A DNA stretch of 64,000 nt from Ustilago trichophora (Eukaryota > Basidiomycota > Ustilaginomycetes > Ustilaginales > Ustilaginaceae). Numbering within the stretch: the stretch's first letter is position 1; each line of letters opens with the position of its first letter. A program made the translations under genes and the position numbers. Shown in pieces: positions 22,092 to 33,501 of this stretch. The notes beneath the pieces are model-generated. The model made no database searches. It was not told where the DNA came from and saw only the letters and a program-made list of their open reading frames with translations. The stretch is from NCBI GenBank assembly GCA_900323505.1, contig OOIN01000025.1, positions 620,001-684,000 on the forward strand. Direction: 5' to 3'.

Positions 22092-23444
22092 GGTGTAAGT
22101 TTAGAGATGCGTTGCTCGAAGAGCGGGTGCGTCTGGGTATATCGTGAGCGCTGAACCAAGTGGATCAAGCGAGATAGCGGTCGATGTGGAGAAGAGTGTC
22201 GCTGGTTCTGGCGACAGTTGTTGATGGCGACAGAGGGTGATGGGAAACCTGTCGGAGCAATCGAGTCGAGATTGTTGAAGAAGCGCTGAAAGGGTTTGAG
22301 ACAGATATGGATGAAGAAGTCAACTTTTGCACAAAAATGCCGAGAACCGAAATTTTGACGTGTGGAGAAGCGCGTTAAATCGGGGAAAAGGAAATCGGGG
22401 TGGGGAATCGCTGACCTACTGTAGGTCAAACCAAAGCTGCTCATTCGACTGCCACTCTCCTAACGATCAAGCGGATTGTACCTTTTTCAACGCCAACACT
22501 GGCCCATGGAACAACAGTAACAGGAATCCGTTCCGAGAAGTGCTGGAATGGAATGCAATGCTCTAGCATTTCAGTTCATATTGGTGGAACCGAGATGCGT
22601 CGACCAGCGCAAAAAAATAGGCAAAACTGTCAAAAGCGAGGAGAGGTGTGACAGCGGGAATGAATTTTCTCAAAAAGTAGTTTAGAGCTCGTTTCTTGGG
22701 TCTGGGATGTGACAGTTAGGGGTCCAATTTCTTCCTCCATCACAATTCACATTTCTGGACGCAAAGACTGCATCAACTGCCAAATTCCCGGATGTGCGTG
22801 GCATGCTGGCATCGAAAAAAAGACGGCGGACTTTCCGAAAAGTTGATTCTACCATGCTTTTTGGTTTTGGATTGGGCACAAACCAAAACGCGCGTGTGCT
22901 TCATGCAGGTGCTGCAGGCACACACAGACTTGAACAGTGCTTTTCCCCTCCTTTGTCTGGCAACGGATCCCTTTCAGTAGAAATGTCGTTTGACTCCTTT
23001 GTCGCTGGCAATAAAGGTACAGTAGAAACTGATATTCACAGAGTGGCGTAAGGTAGGGCTGCGTTCAATCAATCTCTCTCTCTCTCTCCCTTTCTCTCCT
23101 CCTCGCATGCCGTCTTGAAGCAGCAGCGCTCGGTGCCCCTGCATCAGTCCCTGTCGTGCCCATCAAATGTCACCCGAGCCTCATGGGCGTACCACACTAG
23201 CTTCTCCTCCATATCGCATCCTGTGCACGGTTGTCATCTTAATCCTCCCACGATACGTCTCCACCATCTCTACAGCCAAATCTACCACCACCACTTGCTC
23301 GGTCTTACAACCGACCTATCAAACTTCATCTTTCTTTACCCCATCTCATACCTCTGCTTAACGAAATCCCGCCTCTCGACTCGAGCACTTCTCTTACAGA
23401 AAGAACCAACCCTTTCTTCTGCGCAACGGACGCAGGCTTAGGCC
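22092..23444. other. Divergent promoter region RPB6 / chitin synthase
   Basis: A 1.35 kb spacer between head-to-head genes, with a CT-rich microsatellite around 23069-23100. No credible coding frame. Confidence 0.55.
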
Positions 23445-26400
23445 ATGAGCCAGTACAACCGTCAGGGTGGCTCCTCCCATCCCTATGATCAATATCGCAG
23501 CCATCAGCAACACTATGCCCATCAAGCGTCGCAGCCCGACTATCAACAATACCAAAGTTATTCTCAACAACCTCACTCCCCCTACGATGCTCCACAGCCC
23601 GAGTATCAGTCTGCCCCTGTCAAGCCTCAAAGGTAAGTTTAGCTTCATCTCACAATGCTTTGTCCAAGCTTAACGTTCCTCCGCGCCCGACTTCATTTCA
23701 CGTGCTGGAAATCCGAGGCATTGGACTCACCAACTTCTCCGTTATATCTTCAATTCATCTCCTGGCAACAGGCAACCATCTAGGCTGAGATCCAACTCGT
23801 CCTCCAGCCGCTCCGCCAACCACGCTCCTACGACGTACAGCGACGATATCCCTCCTGTCCCGTATACCCTCTCCGCAGCCCAACAAAGGTCTCCCAACCA
23901 GAATCCTGCCTCCGCTGCCTCTTACAGCCACGACGCTTTCTCGCGACCTCCGTACCATCCTAACTCAAGCGCCACCGCCAACCACCCTAGTCAGTGGGAC
24001 CCCAACGCTTCCTACGACACAGCCCCTGCAGCACCTCTCTACGATCCCGCTCCCCTCCCTGGATCCGGCCAGCTCCAAACCGACCGCTCACAACATAGCA
24101 TCGATCTAGGCTCGCATGATCCAACGCATGACGAGCGAACCATGCAGCAACACTACCCCTACGGCGGTGCAGCCGCTTTCCAGCGCTCCGACAGCTATCA
24201 ATCCGGCCGGCCCGGTGGAAATGGCTACTCGCAAGTAGATGACGAGAAGAGTATCTACTCCAAACACAGCAACCAGCCTCCTGGCGCCTGGAACGCTGGC
24301 GTTCCGACAATGCAGTATAGCGAGATGCCCGCCTCGCACTCAATGGTCCACCTCGGCCAACCTGCCTACCCTCCCACACCTTATGGTGAGTACGGGATGC
24401 AAGGTCCAGGCATGCCAGAGGCGCATGTCTCCATCGGTGGGCTTGGTGTACCTGGTGCCGTCATCGCTCCCGCACCCATGCACAGCCTACAGCACCAAGA
24501 CTCGAGCTTCCAACGCGAGAACCGCGAGCGCATCATGCGCAAGCGTACCGTCAAGCGCATTCCACTCCAGGACGGTAATCTCGTCCTCGACATCCCTGTC
24601 GCCAAGAGCATCAGCAAATCCGACAGCAACAACCCCGAGTTCCGCGAAATGCGCTACCAGGCTTGCACATCGGATCCAGACCAATTCATCCAAGACAAGT
24701 ATACGCTGCGTCCCTGGCTCTATGGCAGAGAGACCGAGATGGCCATCGTGCTCACCTGCTACAACGAAGACGACGTGCTCTTTGCCAGAACCATGGGTGG
24801 TGTCATCAAAAACATTGCCCACCTTTGCAATCGGACGCGCTCCAAGACATGGGGCCCTGATGCATGGAAGAAGGTCGTTGTTATCATCGTCGCCGATGGC
24901 CGAAAGAAGGCCAACGAGCGCATGCTCAAGGCCTTGGGTCTCATGGGCTGCTACAACGAAGGTGTCATGAAGGACCATGTCCTCAAGAAGCCCGTCGAGG
25001 CGCACATCTTCGAATACACCACTCGTGTCCAGGTCACCGACAAGGGCGAGGTACAGGTCACTCCTTGCCCAATCCAGGTCGTCTTCTGTCTCAAGGAGCA
25101 GAACAAGAAGAAGCTCAACAGTCACCGATGGTACTTTAACGCTTTCTGCCAGATGCTTCAGCCCAACGTCTGCATCCTGCTCGACGTCGGAACCAAACCC
25201 ACCGGTACTTCGATCTACGAACTCTGGAAGAGTTTCGACAAGCATCCCCGCGTTGGAGGTGCCTGTGGAGAGATCTGTGTCGACACTGGCCGAGGCTGCA
25301 CCGCCCTCTTCAATCCCCTGGTCGCTTCGCAGAACTTCGAGTACAAAATGTCCAACATTCTCGACAAGCCCACCGAGTCCGTCTTTGGCTTCATCTCGGT
25401 GCTTCCCGGTGCTTTCTCCGCCTATCGATACAAGGCACTCCAGGGTCGTCCTCTGCAGATGTACTTCAAGGGCGAGAAGCTCCACGCCGGCGAAGGCAGC
25501 AACTCGATCTTCTCCGGCAACATGTATCTTGCTGAAGATCGTATTCTCTGCTTCGAGCTGGTGACTAAAGAACGCGAGGGATGGCTGTTGCGCTACGTCA
25601 AGTCGGCAAAGGCTTACACCGATGTGCCTGACAAGGTGCCTGAATTCATCTCGCAGCGTCGTCGATGGCTCAACGGTTCGCTCTTCGCGTCGTACTACGC
25701 CACATGGCACTGGTACCGCATCTTCACCTCTGGCCAGCCCTTCCTTCGCAAGCTCTGGCTCCTCTTCCAAGTCATCTACAATCTGGTCTTGCTCGTCTTC
25801 AGTTGGTTTGCCATTGCCAACTTTTTCCTGGCTTTCTACTTTTTGCTCAGTTCGGCCACAAGCACGTCTGGCAAGGATCCGTTTGGTGGGCAGGGTGCTG
25901 CCATCATCGAGATCTTCCAGAATGTCTTCATCGCCATGGTCATTGTCGTACTCGTCTGTTCTCTTGGTAATCGACCCCAGGGGTCCAACTTTGCATACAC
26001 ATCGGCGATCGTTATCTTTGCGCTCATCATGGGCTTAGCACTCTATGCCGCTGGATATACGACCTATTTGGCACTGGATGCATCTGGTCTCACTCATGCC
26101 AGCGGATGGAAGATCGACAACCTCGAGGCGCTCTTAAAGACATCCGGTTTCCGTGACATTGTCATCTCGCTGGCGGCTACCTATGTCATGTGGCTGGTGT
26201 GCTCCATCTTGCACTTTGAACCATGGCACATGATCACGTCGTTCATCCAGTACCTCTTCCTGACACCTACCTACATCATCATCCTGTCCATGTACTCGAT
26301 GTGCAACACCAATGATCTGTCGTGGGGTACCAAGCAGTCCAATGGCCCTGCCCACGATCTGGGAGGAGCTACCGGTTCGGCTTCAAAGCAGGATGGCAAG

Positions 26401-26784
26401 GGTCAGATGGTCGAGGTCAAGATTCCCACATCGGCCGACGATGCTGAAGAGCTCTGGACGCACTACCGACAGACGCTCTCTCAGCCCATGGCCGAAGTCA
26501 AGCAGAAGCGCGACAAGGCGACACGACAGGAGGATCACGCCAAGAACTTCCGTACCAACCTCGTGCTTGTCTGGATGTGTACCAACGCCGTTGTCGTCAT
26601 TGTCTTCACAAGTACGTGGTGGAACAAGTACGTGCGTAACCATGTCTACGCCAGTGCTGTGCGTCGAGGCGAGCCCGTCGTCAACCCGTACCAGTCGTTT
26701 ATCTTTTGGTCGACTGCCGGTCTTTCGGCTGTTCGATTCGTCGGCAGTGTTGCCTTCCTCATCCTCCGCATGTTTGGACACTAA
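23445..26784 (+). CDS. Chitin synthase (class I-III type, GT2 family)
   Basis: Polymerises N-acetylglucosamine from UDP-GlcNAc into cell-wall chitin at the plasma membrane. CDS is join(23445..23632,23772..26784), 1,066 residues. The intron (GTAAGT...ACAG) joins PVKPQ-R to QPSRLRS. The first ~350 residues are disordered, rich in Gln, Ser, Tyr and Pro. The catalytic core shows TCYNEDD, ADGRKKANERM, LDVGTKPT, the EDR of the acceptor region and the product-binding QRRRW at 691-695. At least six hydrophobic helices follow, including a pair at the very C-terminus. There is no myosin or cytochrome-b5 domain, which excludes classes IV-VII. Assignment within classes I, II or III needs a phylogeny. Confidence 0.95.
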
Positions 26785-27522
26785 ACAAGCTACTTGAAAC
26801 AACATGCTCAATACCTTTCAGTACTACCGCTCGGTTTGACACTCTTTGCCGTGACGCCTCTGGTTGCCCGATGATATTCTGTAATACAAATCGACAATAA
26901 CTTCTTTGCTTTCTGTCTACTCTCGCCATCTTTGTGCAGTTTCGACACTAGTACTCCTTCTTTTGTGTAGCTGATCTAGATGCTTGTATCGGGATGCTTG
27001 GTGTAGGTGAAGGAACTGATACTGCTGTTGCTTCTCGGCTGGCTGATGAGCCACGGTCGATTACTTGTTTTTGTTTTTGTTTTCTTTTCTAAAAGGAAAA
27101 AAAAAAGCGGAGGAGGAAAGGTGGAGAAAATTTAGTTGAGAAATGCCTTTTTTTCGTTTTGTTTTGTTGCTTGTCCGAAATCCGAGATTTGGTGGAGGGA
27201 CTTTTTTTCGTGTGGAACGAGAAATTTTGGTTCAAAGCCCTTTTCTTCCTACTGAAGTCGTCACCACTTCTTTGTTCGAGTCGTCCAGGTATTGAGCATC
27301 AGTCAACACCACTTGCTTGCCGCCGCATCGTCCTCATACATCCTCAAGGGCGTCTTTGCAAAGCAGTCGATTCACTTCCCTCGGCAGCAGCTTGTGCAAC
27401 CTCACGAACCGCAGTGAACGCAGGTTCGACGAGGATCACTACGACTCAGCCTGACCCCAGCATCACGACTCGATAGCACTAGACTCGACAGCATATCCCC
27501 CGGGTCGACAGCAACAGCAGAT
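26785..27522. other. Intergenic region, nothing recognised
   Basis: 3' region of chitin synthase and promoter/5' UTR of the WD-repeat gene. It has T-rich stretches and a short A run near 27099-27106. Confidence 0.5.
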
Positions 27523-30500
27523 ATGGCTCGCTCCGCCGCATCGACGCCCGTCAAAAAAGCGGTGCAGGTGCCATCGACGCCCACCCAAGCGGTAGCCTCT
27601 CCCGCACCGGCCCAGTCCACCCCTCGTCGTTCAAAGCTTGACATTGCAGAGGCGCCAACACCATCTCAGAACCAGGATGCTTCCACCAGCAATGCCGCAG
27701 CCACATCCGGCAAGAGCAGACACCGCAAAAGCAAGAAGAGCATCTCCGGAGTCAAGGACCGCTCCGCCGAGTTCTCACCCTTCCAGACCATCAGCGAAGG
27801 TCGTGTCTCGCGACTTCCCGTCGTCTTCACTCGCGATGCCGACTACTTCTTCGCCGTATCCAAGACTTCGGTCCGCATCTACTCGCGCACTACGGGTCAG
27901 GTGGTGTCGACGCTCTCGAGCGGTCCCGGGTCCCACTTTGCCGCCATCACTGCGATCATGATCAACCCCGCCAACCCTTTGCAACTGCTCACGGCATCGC
28001 TGGACGGTAGGGTCAAGGTGTGGGATTTCTTGGACGGCGTCTTGCTGTCGTCGTTCGACCTCCAGCTTCCGATCTCGGGTATGACCGCGCACGCTTCCAG
28101 CCCAAACACTGTCTACGTTCTCCTCAAAAAGTTCCGCCACCGCGACGCAGAGACCGCCCCCAAAAACATGTCCGAGATCCTCGCTGCTCTGGATAGCGGC
28201 GCACCCTTCAATAGCATCATCGCTCACTTTAGCCTCGATCTGGCTGCACATGCACATAACATGACCGCCATGCCCAAGTTTTCTCGTGGCGCTTCGCTTC
28301 GTCCGGAGCTTGCGCGCATTGGAAAGACCCGTGAAGCGGTTTCCATCGGTGTATCCCCCAACGGGGAATGGCTCGTAGTGGTAGGCAACGACAAGGTGCA
28401 GGTAGCGAGGACCAACGATCTGGCTTCGGGCTTCACACGATTCATCTCGTCCCACCCCGGATCGCAGCATCAGAGGGAATCCATGACCTGCATGGCATTC
28501 CACCCGACCGACTCGACTAGGCTTGTCACTGGAGACTCGACCGGTCGTATCCGTGTATGGTACTGCCTGCAAAAGGGCTTCATGGCTCCTTCGAAAGCCG
28601 AGGCCGATGACGGCATGGAGAGGCACGCTCCCTCGACGGTGCTCCACTGGCACGCGCACGCTGTATCTTCGCTCTGCTTCTCTCCCAACGGCGCACATTT
28701 GCTCTCAGGAGGTGAAGAAGGTGTACTCGTGGTCTGGCACCTTGGTGCTTCCGGCAACGCTGCTTCCAAGGAGTTTGTGCCTCGTCTGGGAGCACCCCTC
28801 TCGGCCATTGCTGTCGCCAACGGTCTTGACGGCCGGGAACAGGAGTACGCTGTCTCGCTCGCAGACGGAAGCATCTCATTTGTCTCGTCCATGTCGCTCA
28901 AGCCTACCAGAACTTTCACTCGCATCAAGATTGACGCATCGCGCCACATTCCTGGTGCCTCGACTCCCACCGACACTCCCGCGCCCCTCGCCGTCCACCC
29001 TGCCAGCCGCAACATTGTCCTCTTGGCCGGTCATCCTTCGTCCTTGCAATTCTACGATCCCACCAAGGACGTCAATACCATGGAGCTCGAGGTAGCTCCC
29101 TCCAACCGCGTTTCGCGCGTTGAGGACGAGCAGATCGAGCCCACCCGCGTCGAGCGTGTTGTATTCTCTCCCTTTGTCTCGAGCAAGACTGCAGAGCAAG
29201 GTGAGTGGATGGTCACATTTGACAGCCGCAATCTCTCTGACGTCGAGGGGGAAGTCGAAGTCGTCGCCGAATCGAGTCTCAAGTTCTGGCGATGGAACCC
29301 TGTCAACAGACGCTATACGCTCAACACGCGCATCGACCGTCCCCACAATGGCAAGCGTTTGACTTCGATGTCCTTCTCTCCCAGCTCGGCGCTGCTCGTC
29401 ACCACAGCCAGCGATGGAAAGGTGCGAGCCTGGCACATGGCTTCGCGCAAACTCAAGTCTGGCAAGATGGAAAGCTACTGGGCTTGCCGTTCCGTGTTTG
29501 GGTACCGCGAGCAGACGCCCACCTCCAGCGCCTTCTCTGCCGACGGGTCGATCCTGGCCGTCGGTCAAGCTGGATCGGTCACACTCTGGAGCCCGGAGAG
29601 CAACCTCATGTCGATGGTCATCTCGGCTCCAGAGCTGGCCGAAGGCGTTGAGAGCCTCGCCTTCTCGGGCCGATACTTGGGTATCGCTACAGCTGAGGCG
29701 GTGCTGGTGTGGGATCTGATCTTGTCGCGACAGGTCTCTCGCAAGGGTCTTAATGCGGGTCTGCGGGCTAGTTTGCTGCTGTCGACTCCGGCTTCGGTTG
29801 CCTCGGCCAGTGCGGAGGAGCGATCTATCTTTACTCTGGTCTCTTCTAGCGGCGCTCGGGCTGCGAATGACGATGATACCTCTCCTCAGCAGGACAAGAC
29901 TATTGTCGAGCCCATCTCGCTCGTGTCGGACCGAGAGATCGCCTCTTCTTCGGCAGCAGCCTCGTCGTCGACCGTCGCCAAGGCCGGCTCCTCGGCATCC
30001 CGCGCTGTCTTCCGTACCGCAGTCAGCTCGGTCGTGTCGATTCCTCTGCCCGCCGGATCTCACGCAGAGGCTCAAGAATTCGTAGCCATCAGCAAGGAGA
30101 TGGACCTGGTCACCTTCTCATCTTCTCCCTCGGCTTCCAGCAACACCACTGCCGGAGCTACAGCTGAAAGCATCCGTGGCATCTCCAACGTCAAGAAGAC
30201 GCTCTTCGATGATCTGTTTGGCCCTTCTGCCTTCCACGATGCACGGATCGACGATGACGATGATGAGGCGGCTGCAGTGCTTGCCGACACTGGTGCTGGC
30301 GCTGGTTCGGGGGTGGCTTCGCTCTTCTCGACCGCTCCCCATCTGCTGCCACCTGCAACGCTGTTGTTCGACGCGTTCTTGGCCAAGATGCTCCCCGCTG
30401 CCAACACGAGCCCCGCCACCGCTACTGGTGCAGCAGCACACGCAGCTTCTACATACTTTATCACCGACAACGCAGACGCAGATGCAGCAAAGGGCGAGAA

Positions 30501-30813
30501 GGTGGACAGCGCTACAGTGCAAGAACGCGGTATCTCCGACATCCTGCTCTCGGACACCGACGAGCTGGTGGAGCTGTTCAAGAATCAGATTTTGATCGAA
30601 GGCGCCTCTACGCCGGTGAAACCCAATGGCAGTGCTACTTCAACACCAGTCAAAAAGGCCCATGTCAACGGTTCCCCAGCAACGCCACTGTTGAAGTCTG
30701 CGCTGGGTTCGAGCAAGAACGGCAGCGGAACCCCACGGACGCCTGCTCAGCTGCACAAGGGTGAGATGGCAGATGCTTCGCCTTCAAAGTCAGCCAGGAA
30801 GCGCAAGCTGTAA
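27523..30813 (+). CDS. UTP17: WD-repeat U3 snoRNP / SSU-processome protein Utp17 (Nan1, WDR75)
   Basis: A t-UTP/UtpA subunit that binds nascent pre-rRNA and couples rDNA transcription to 18S processing in the nucleolus. The product is 1,096 residues, longer than yeast Nan1 (about 896). A basic, low-complexity N-terminus (to about residue 80) precedes tandem beta-propeller repeats with recognisable units such as LLTASLDGRVKVWDF, LVTGDSTGRIRVWY, LLSGGEEGVLVVWHL, LVTTASDGKVRAWHM and LAVGQAGSVTLWS. The C-terminal ~300 residues are low-complexity and acidic, ending in a basic SARKRKL that may serve in nuclear import. The N-terminal opening (GRVSRLPVVFTRDADYFF) fits WDR75. Single exon. Confidence 0.88.
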   Translation: MARSAASTPVKKAVQVPSTPTQAVASPAPAQSTPRRSKLDIAEAPTPSQNQDASTSNAAATSGKSRHRKSKKSISGVKDRSAEFSPFQTISEGRVSRLPVVFTRDADYFFAVSKTSVRIYSRTTGQVVSTLSSGPGSHFAAITAIMINPANPLQLLTASLDGRVKVWDFLDGVLLSSFDLQLPISGMTAHASSPNTVYVLLKKFRHRDAETAPKNMSEILAALDSGAPFNSIIAHFSLDLAAHAHNMTAMPKFSRGASLRPELARIGKTREAVSIGVSPNGEWLVVVGNDKVQVARTNDLASGFTRFISSHPGSQHQRESMTCMAFHPTDSTRLVTGDSTGRIRVWYCLQKGFMAPSKAEADDGMERHAPSTVLHWHAHAVSSLCFSPNGAHLLSGGEEGVLVVWHLGASGNAASKEFVPRLGAPLSAIAVANGLDGREQEYAVSLADGSISFVSSMSLKPTRTFTRIKIDASRHIPGASTPTDTPAPLAVHPASRNIVLLAGHPSSLQFYDPTKDVNTMELEVAPSNRVSRVEDEQIEPTRVERVVFSPFVSSKTAEQGEWMVTFDSRNLSDVEGEVEVVAESSLKFWRWNPVNRRYTLNTRIDRPHNGKRLTSMSFSPSSALLVTTASDGKVRAWHMASRKLKSGKMESYWACRSVFGYREQTPTSSAFSADGSILAVGQAGSVTLWSPESNLMSMVISAPELAEGVESLAFSGRYLGIATAEAVLVWDLILSRQVSRKGLNAGLRASLLLSTPASVASASAEERSIFTLVSSSGARAANDDDTSPQQDKTIVEPISLVSDREIASSSAAASSSTVAKAGSSASRAVFRTAVSSVVSIPLPAGSHAEAQEFVAISKEMDLVTFSSSPSASSNTTAGATAESIRGISNVKKTLFDDLFGPSAFHDARIDDDDDEAAAVLADTGAGAGSGVASLFSTAPHLLPPATLLFDAFLAKMLPAANTSPATATGAAAHAASTYFITDNADADAAKGEKVDSATVQERGISDILLSDTDELVELFKNQILIEGASTPVKPNGSATSTPVKKAHVNGSPATPLLKSALGSSKNGSGTPRTPAQLHKGEMADASPSKSARKRKL

Positions 30814-31538
30814 GCCTCGCTACTGTAATTTTTCTTGATTCATAGGCCAATGCGAGGTTTCTTGGAAAGAAACAGTGCAGTTCGGAAATGTGCAAGCGTG
30901 CATGTGTCGATATGAGCGAGAAAGTGAGATCCGCATCTGAGACGACGAGACTGGTGCGCAGCGGGAAAGATTGTTCGACTAACGCCGATCACACGTGCAC
31001 ATTCCGCGCGGAGGTAGACGTACATCCGACAAGATGCGAATGACATCACGCCGAGCCGAATGCAGAAAGCACATGTCCCCATTGCCACTGCATCTGGGAA
31101 CGAGATCACCAAATTCATTGTAGTGACGAAGCTGAATGGATAAAACCGCGTGAGGGATAAAGAGATCTATTTTGCCGGAGTCCGGGGAAGACAAACGGCC
31201 TTTACAGTACACAAGGTGCAGCGGAATCTGGCGCTTATTCTTCTTAGCGTGGTCCCTGGAGCTGGACCCTAATTCGGAGAACAGAGATATTGCCGCGCTC
31301 GGTTCGCCAGTCAGCTCAGGGCTTCACTTGGCGCTGAACCCCGGCTGGTTCGAGCGTTGACCGGTGCTGTGATACAGTCGAGCACTGTGCGTGAAAGGTA
31401 CTGTAGAGAGGTGCAGATGAATAAAAACAGCCCAAGGAAGGTTCGAGCGATGAGAGAGATGTACATCTCAACGAACAACCCAAAACGCGGAGAGAAGGTC
31501 AAAAATTGTACACCTAACAAAACAAGAGATCTCGCAAG
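30814..31538. other. Intergenic region, nothing recognised
   Basis: Between UTP17 and the tautomerase gene. Several short frames without family resemblance. Confidence 0.5.
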
Positions 31539-32474
31539 ATGCCGCTGCACCGTATGTCGACGACAATCAGATATCCCAGGCCCGGCCGAAAGCATGTTGT
31601 TCTGAGAGGAACGATACTTATCTTTGCAGCGTCTTGTTCCCTGCTTGCAAAACAGGAATCTACACGACACCAGGTTTTTTCACCAAGGAAGAAAAGCGAG
31701 AGCTGGTAAACAGCATCGCCGATATGTAGTAAGTCGATGTCCATATTCGTGGCCGGAAAGGGTATGCATGGCTCGGGATTCTGTCACTGACAGCAGAAAG
31801 GTTGTCTCCATCTCATCTTTATGCGATTCGGCTGACTCCGCAAACGGGGATTGACAGCATCAGCGCAGGTCTGCCGCCTTTTCTGGTGATCACGTTGTTC
31901 TGCCCTATCGAAGAGGACGATTTCTACATTGGCAAACAGACGCACGCAGAGCGTGGCGCGGAGCAAGGCAAGCCATTCGTGCGCATCGTCAGCCAGCACC
32001 TCGCGCGCACCGCACAGGGCAAAGAGCGAAGGATGTCGGTCATTCAACGTCTCGAAGACCGATTCAGGGGCGTGTTGGAAGCCAAGAACTGCGAGTGGGA
32101 GGTGAGTTTCGACCATACCGAATGCAAAGCCACGCTTCGGCTAGGCAAGGCAATGAGACTTGATCTCAGCACGGGAGTCGAAAAGACAAGTTGAATGGTA
32201 TGCAGTATATGTACTGACTATGTTGCATCGTTTCTCCGCTCTATTTGAATATTCGAATCATATTTGCTGTTGCCGTCAAATCGATTTGGGATTGCAATGG
32301 TGGCCTATCTAGATTCATATCGAAGAGCCTGCAGCAGATCTGTGGCATCTTAGTGGACTCAACTACCCAGCCCCCGGAACCGAAGCTGAAGCCGAATGGA
32401 AGGCTGCCAATAAGCCTGTGACGTACGAGGGTCCTACCATGGCAGATCATCTCGCCAAGAACGCCTTTCTCTAG
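31539..32474 (+). CDS. Tautomerase_3 family protein (putative oxalocrotonate-tautomerase-like), multi-exon
   Basis: Proposed exons are 31539..31551, 31630..31728, 31858..32101 and 32313..32474, about 170 residues. Exon 1 encodes MPLH, giving the N-terminal Met-Pro typical of tautomerases, where Pro2 is the catalytic base. It is followed by a GTATGT donor. Exon 2 carries TTPGFFTKEEKRELVNSIADM; exon 3 carries ISAGLPPFLVITLF, DDFYIGKQ and KPFVRIVSQHLART; exon 4 carries EEPAADLWHLSGLNYPAPGTEAE and stops at TAG 32472-32474. These blocks match the fungal Tautomerase_3 pattern as I know it. The joins of exons 2-3 and 3-4 are in frame with good consensus, but the exon 1-2 join is off by one base with the best splice sites. 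So the N-terminal junction is uncertain, or the gene carries a lesion. Reaction unknown. Confidence 0.62.
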
Positions 32475-33501
32475 CATGAGGCTAAGCAGAGCAAGTCATC
32501 GGGGATGCTTGATCGATGAAACAGATGACCCAACTTGAACTATGTTGATATTTTCTTACCCCAACAATCAAGTCGTTTGTTCAATAATGAGATCGTAAGG
32601 GTTGATCCGTGGCACGACAATCTGGAGGACCGTATGCATTTCAGCAGAGACACGTTCGTAAACCGGCATCGGCATGCAGTGACCTATGTGGCTTGGCGGC
32701 AAATCGGAATGCCAAACAAACGAGACACGGTAAAGGCTGTTTGGAGGTCGGTCTCGAGGTAGGCGCCAAAGATGGGCACAGCAAAGAATATGAGTGTGGC
32801 ATGCCTCCGCGGGTCCGGCAATAAGTTGAAAGACAATCCGGAAATAAGTTGGACGGGCGTGGAACCCCATTCTTTGGCTTTTGGTGGAGGCACAATAAGT
32901 TTGACAGCTGAGTGCATACTGTATTCTGGCACAACAGCACTACAGTACATAGCACATCCGATTCGGTCCAAAGTGCGTGCGACACATGTGACAGGTTCTG
33001 GACCAATACACAACAGAGACCCTCTTCCTATTTGGTTCTTCTGCTCTTCCATCATGACATAGCCTATCCTTGTCGCCTTCCTCGTATCAACCGATCTTCA
33101 TTACTGTACTTTGCGGCAAGGCGTCGACGTCTTTGAGCCACCGTAAGCTCTCAGCCTTCCAAGGCTCATCGAATCTGATAAGCTCGCCATCGTTTATCCG
33201 TTCTATCAGACCGGAAATCGATCATCCGCCTGCGAGCCAAATTATGTTGCGCTTCTAAAGTCGCCGGCACAGGTCTCAGTTCGATTCGACTTACTGTACC
33301 TTTGGCTCAAAGCCCCCCAAGGAACTGCAGGTTGAAAATCTGCCTCGCTGAGCTTGCCATCCCTCCTCCTCGAAGCCAAGTCCAACCCTCAATTCGCTCT
33401 CCTTCAGCACCGTCACCTTTCTGACTCACCATCACATCCGGTCCATCTCTCCGACGTCTATCTGGCCGCCAAAAAGGCTCCGCTCAGCCTGGCTTGTCAC
33501 C
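32475..33501. other. Intergenic region, nothing recognised
   Basis: Promoter and 5' UTR of the Zn2Cys6 gene are expected here. No supported gene. Confidence 0.5.

Noticed and set aside
24487..25770. 427-codon minus-strand frame
   Set aside because: Antisense to the chitin synthase catalytic core.
28876..30075. 399-codon minus-strand frame
   Set aside because: Antisense to UTP17; no recognisable domain.
31300..31380. Possible tRNA B-box (GGTTCGAGC)
   Set aside because: No matching A box or cloverleaf; surrounding arms do not pair.
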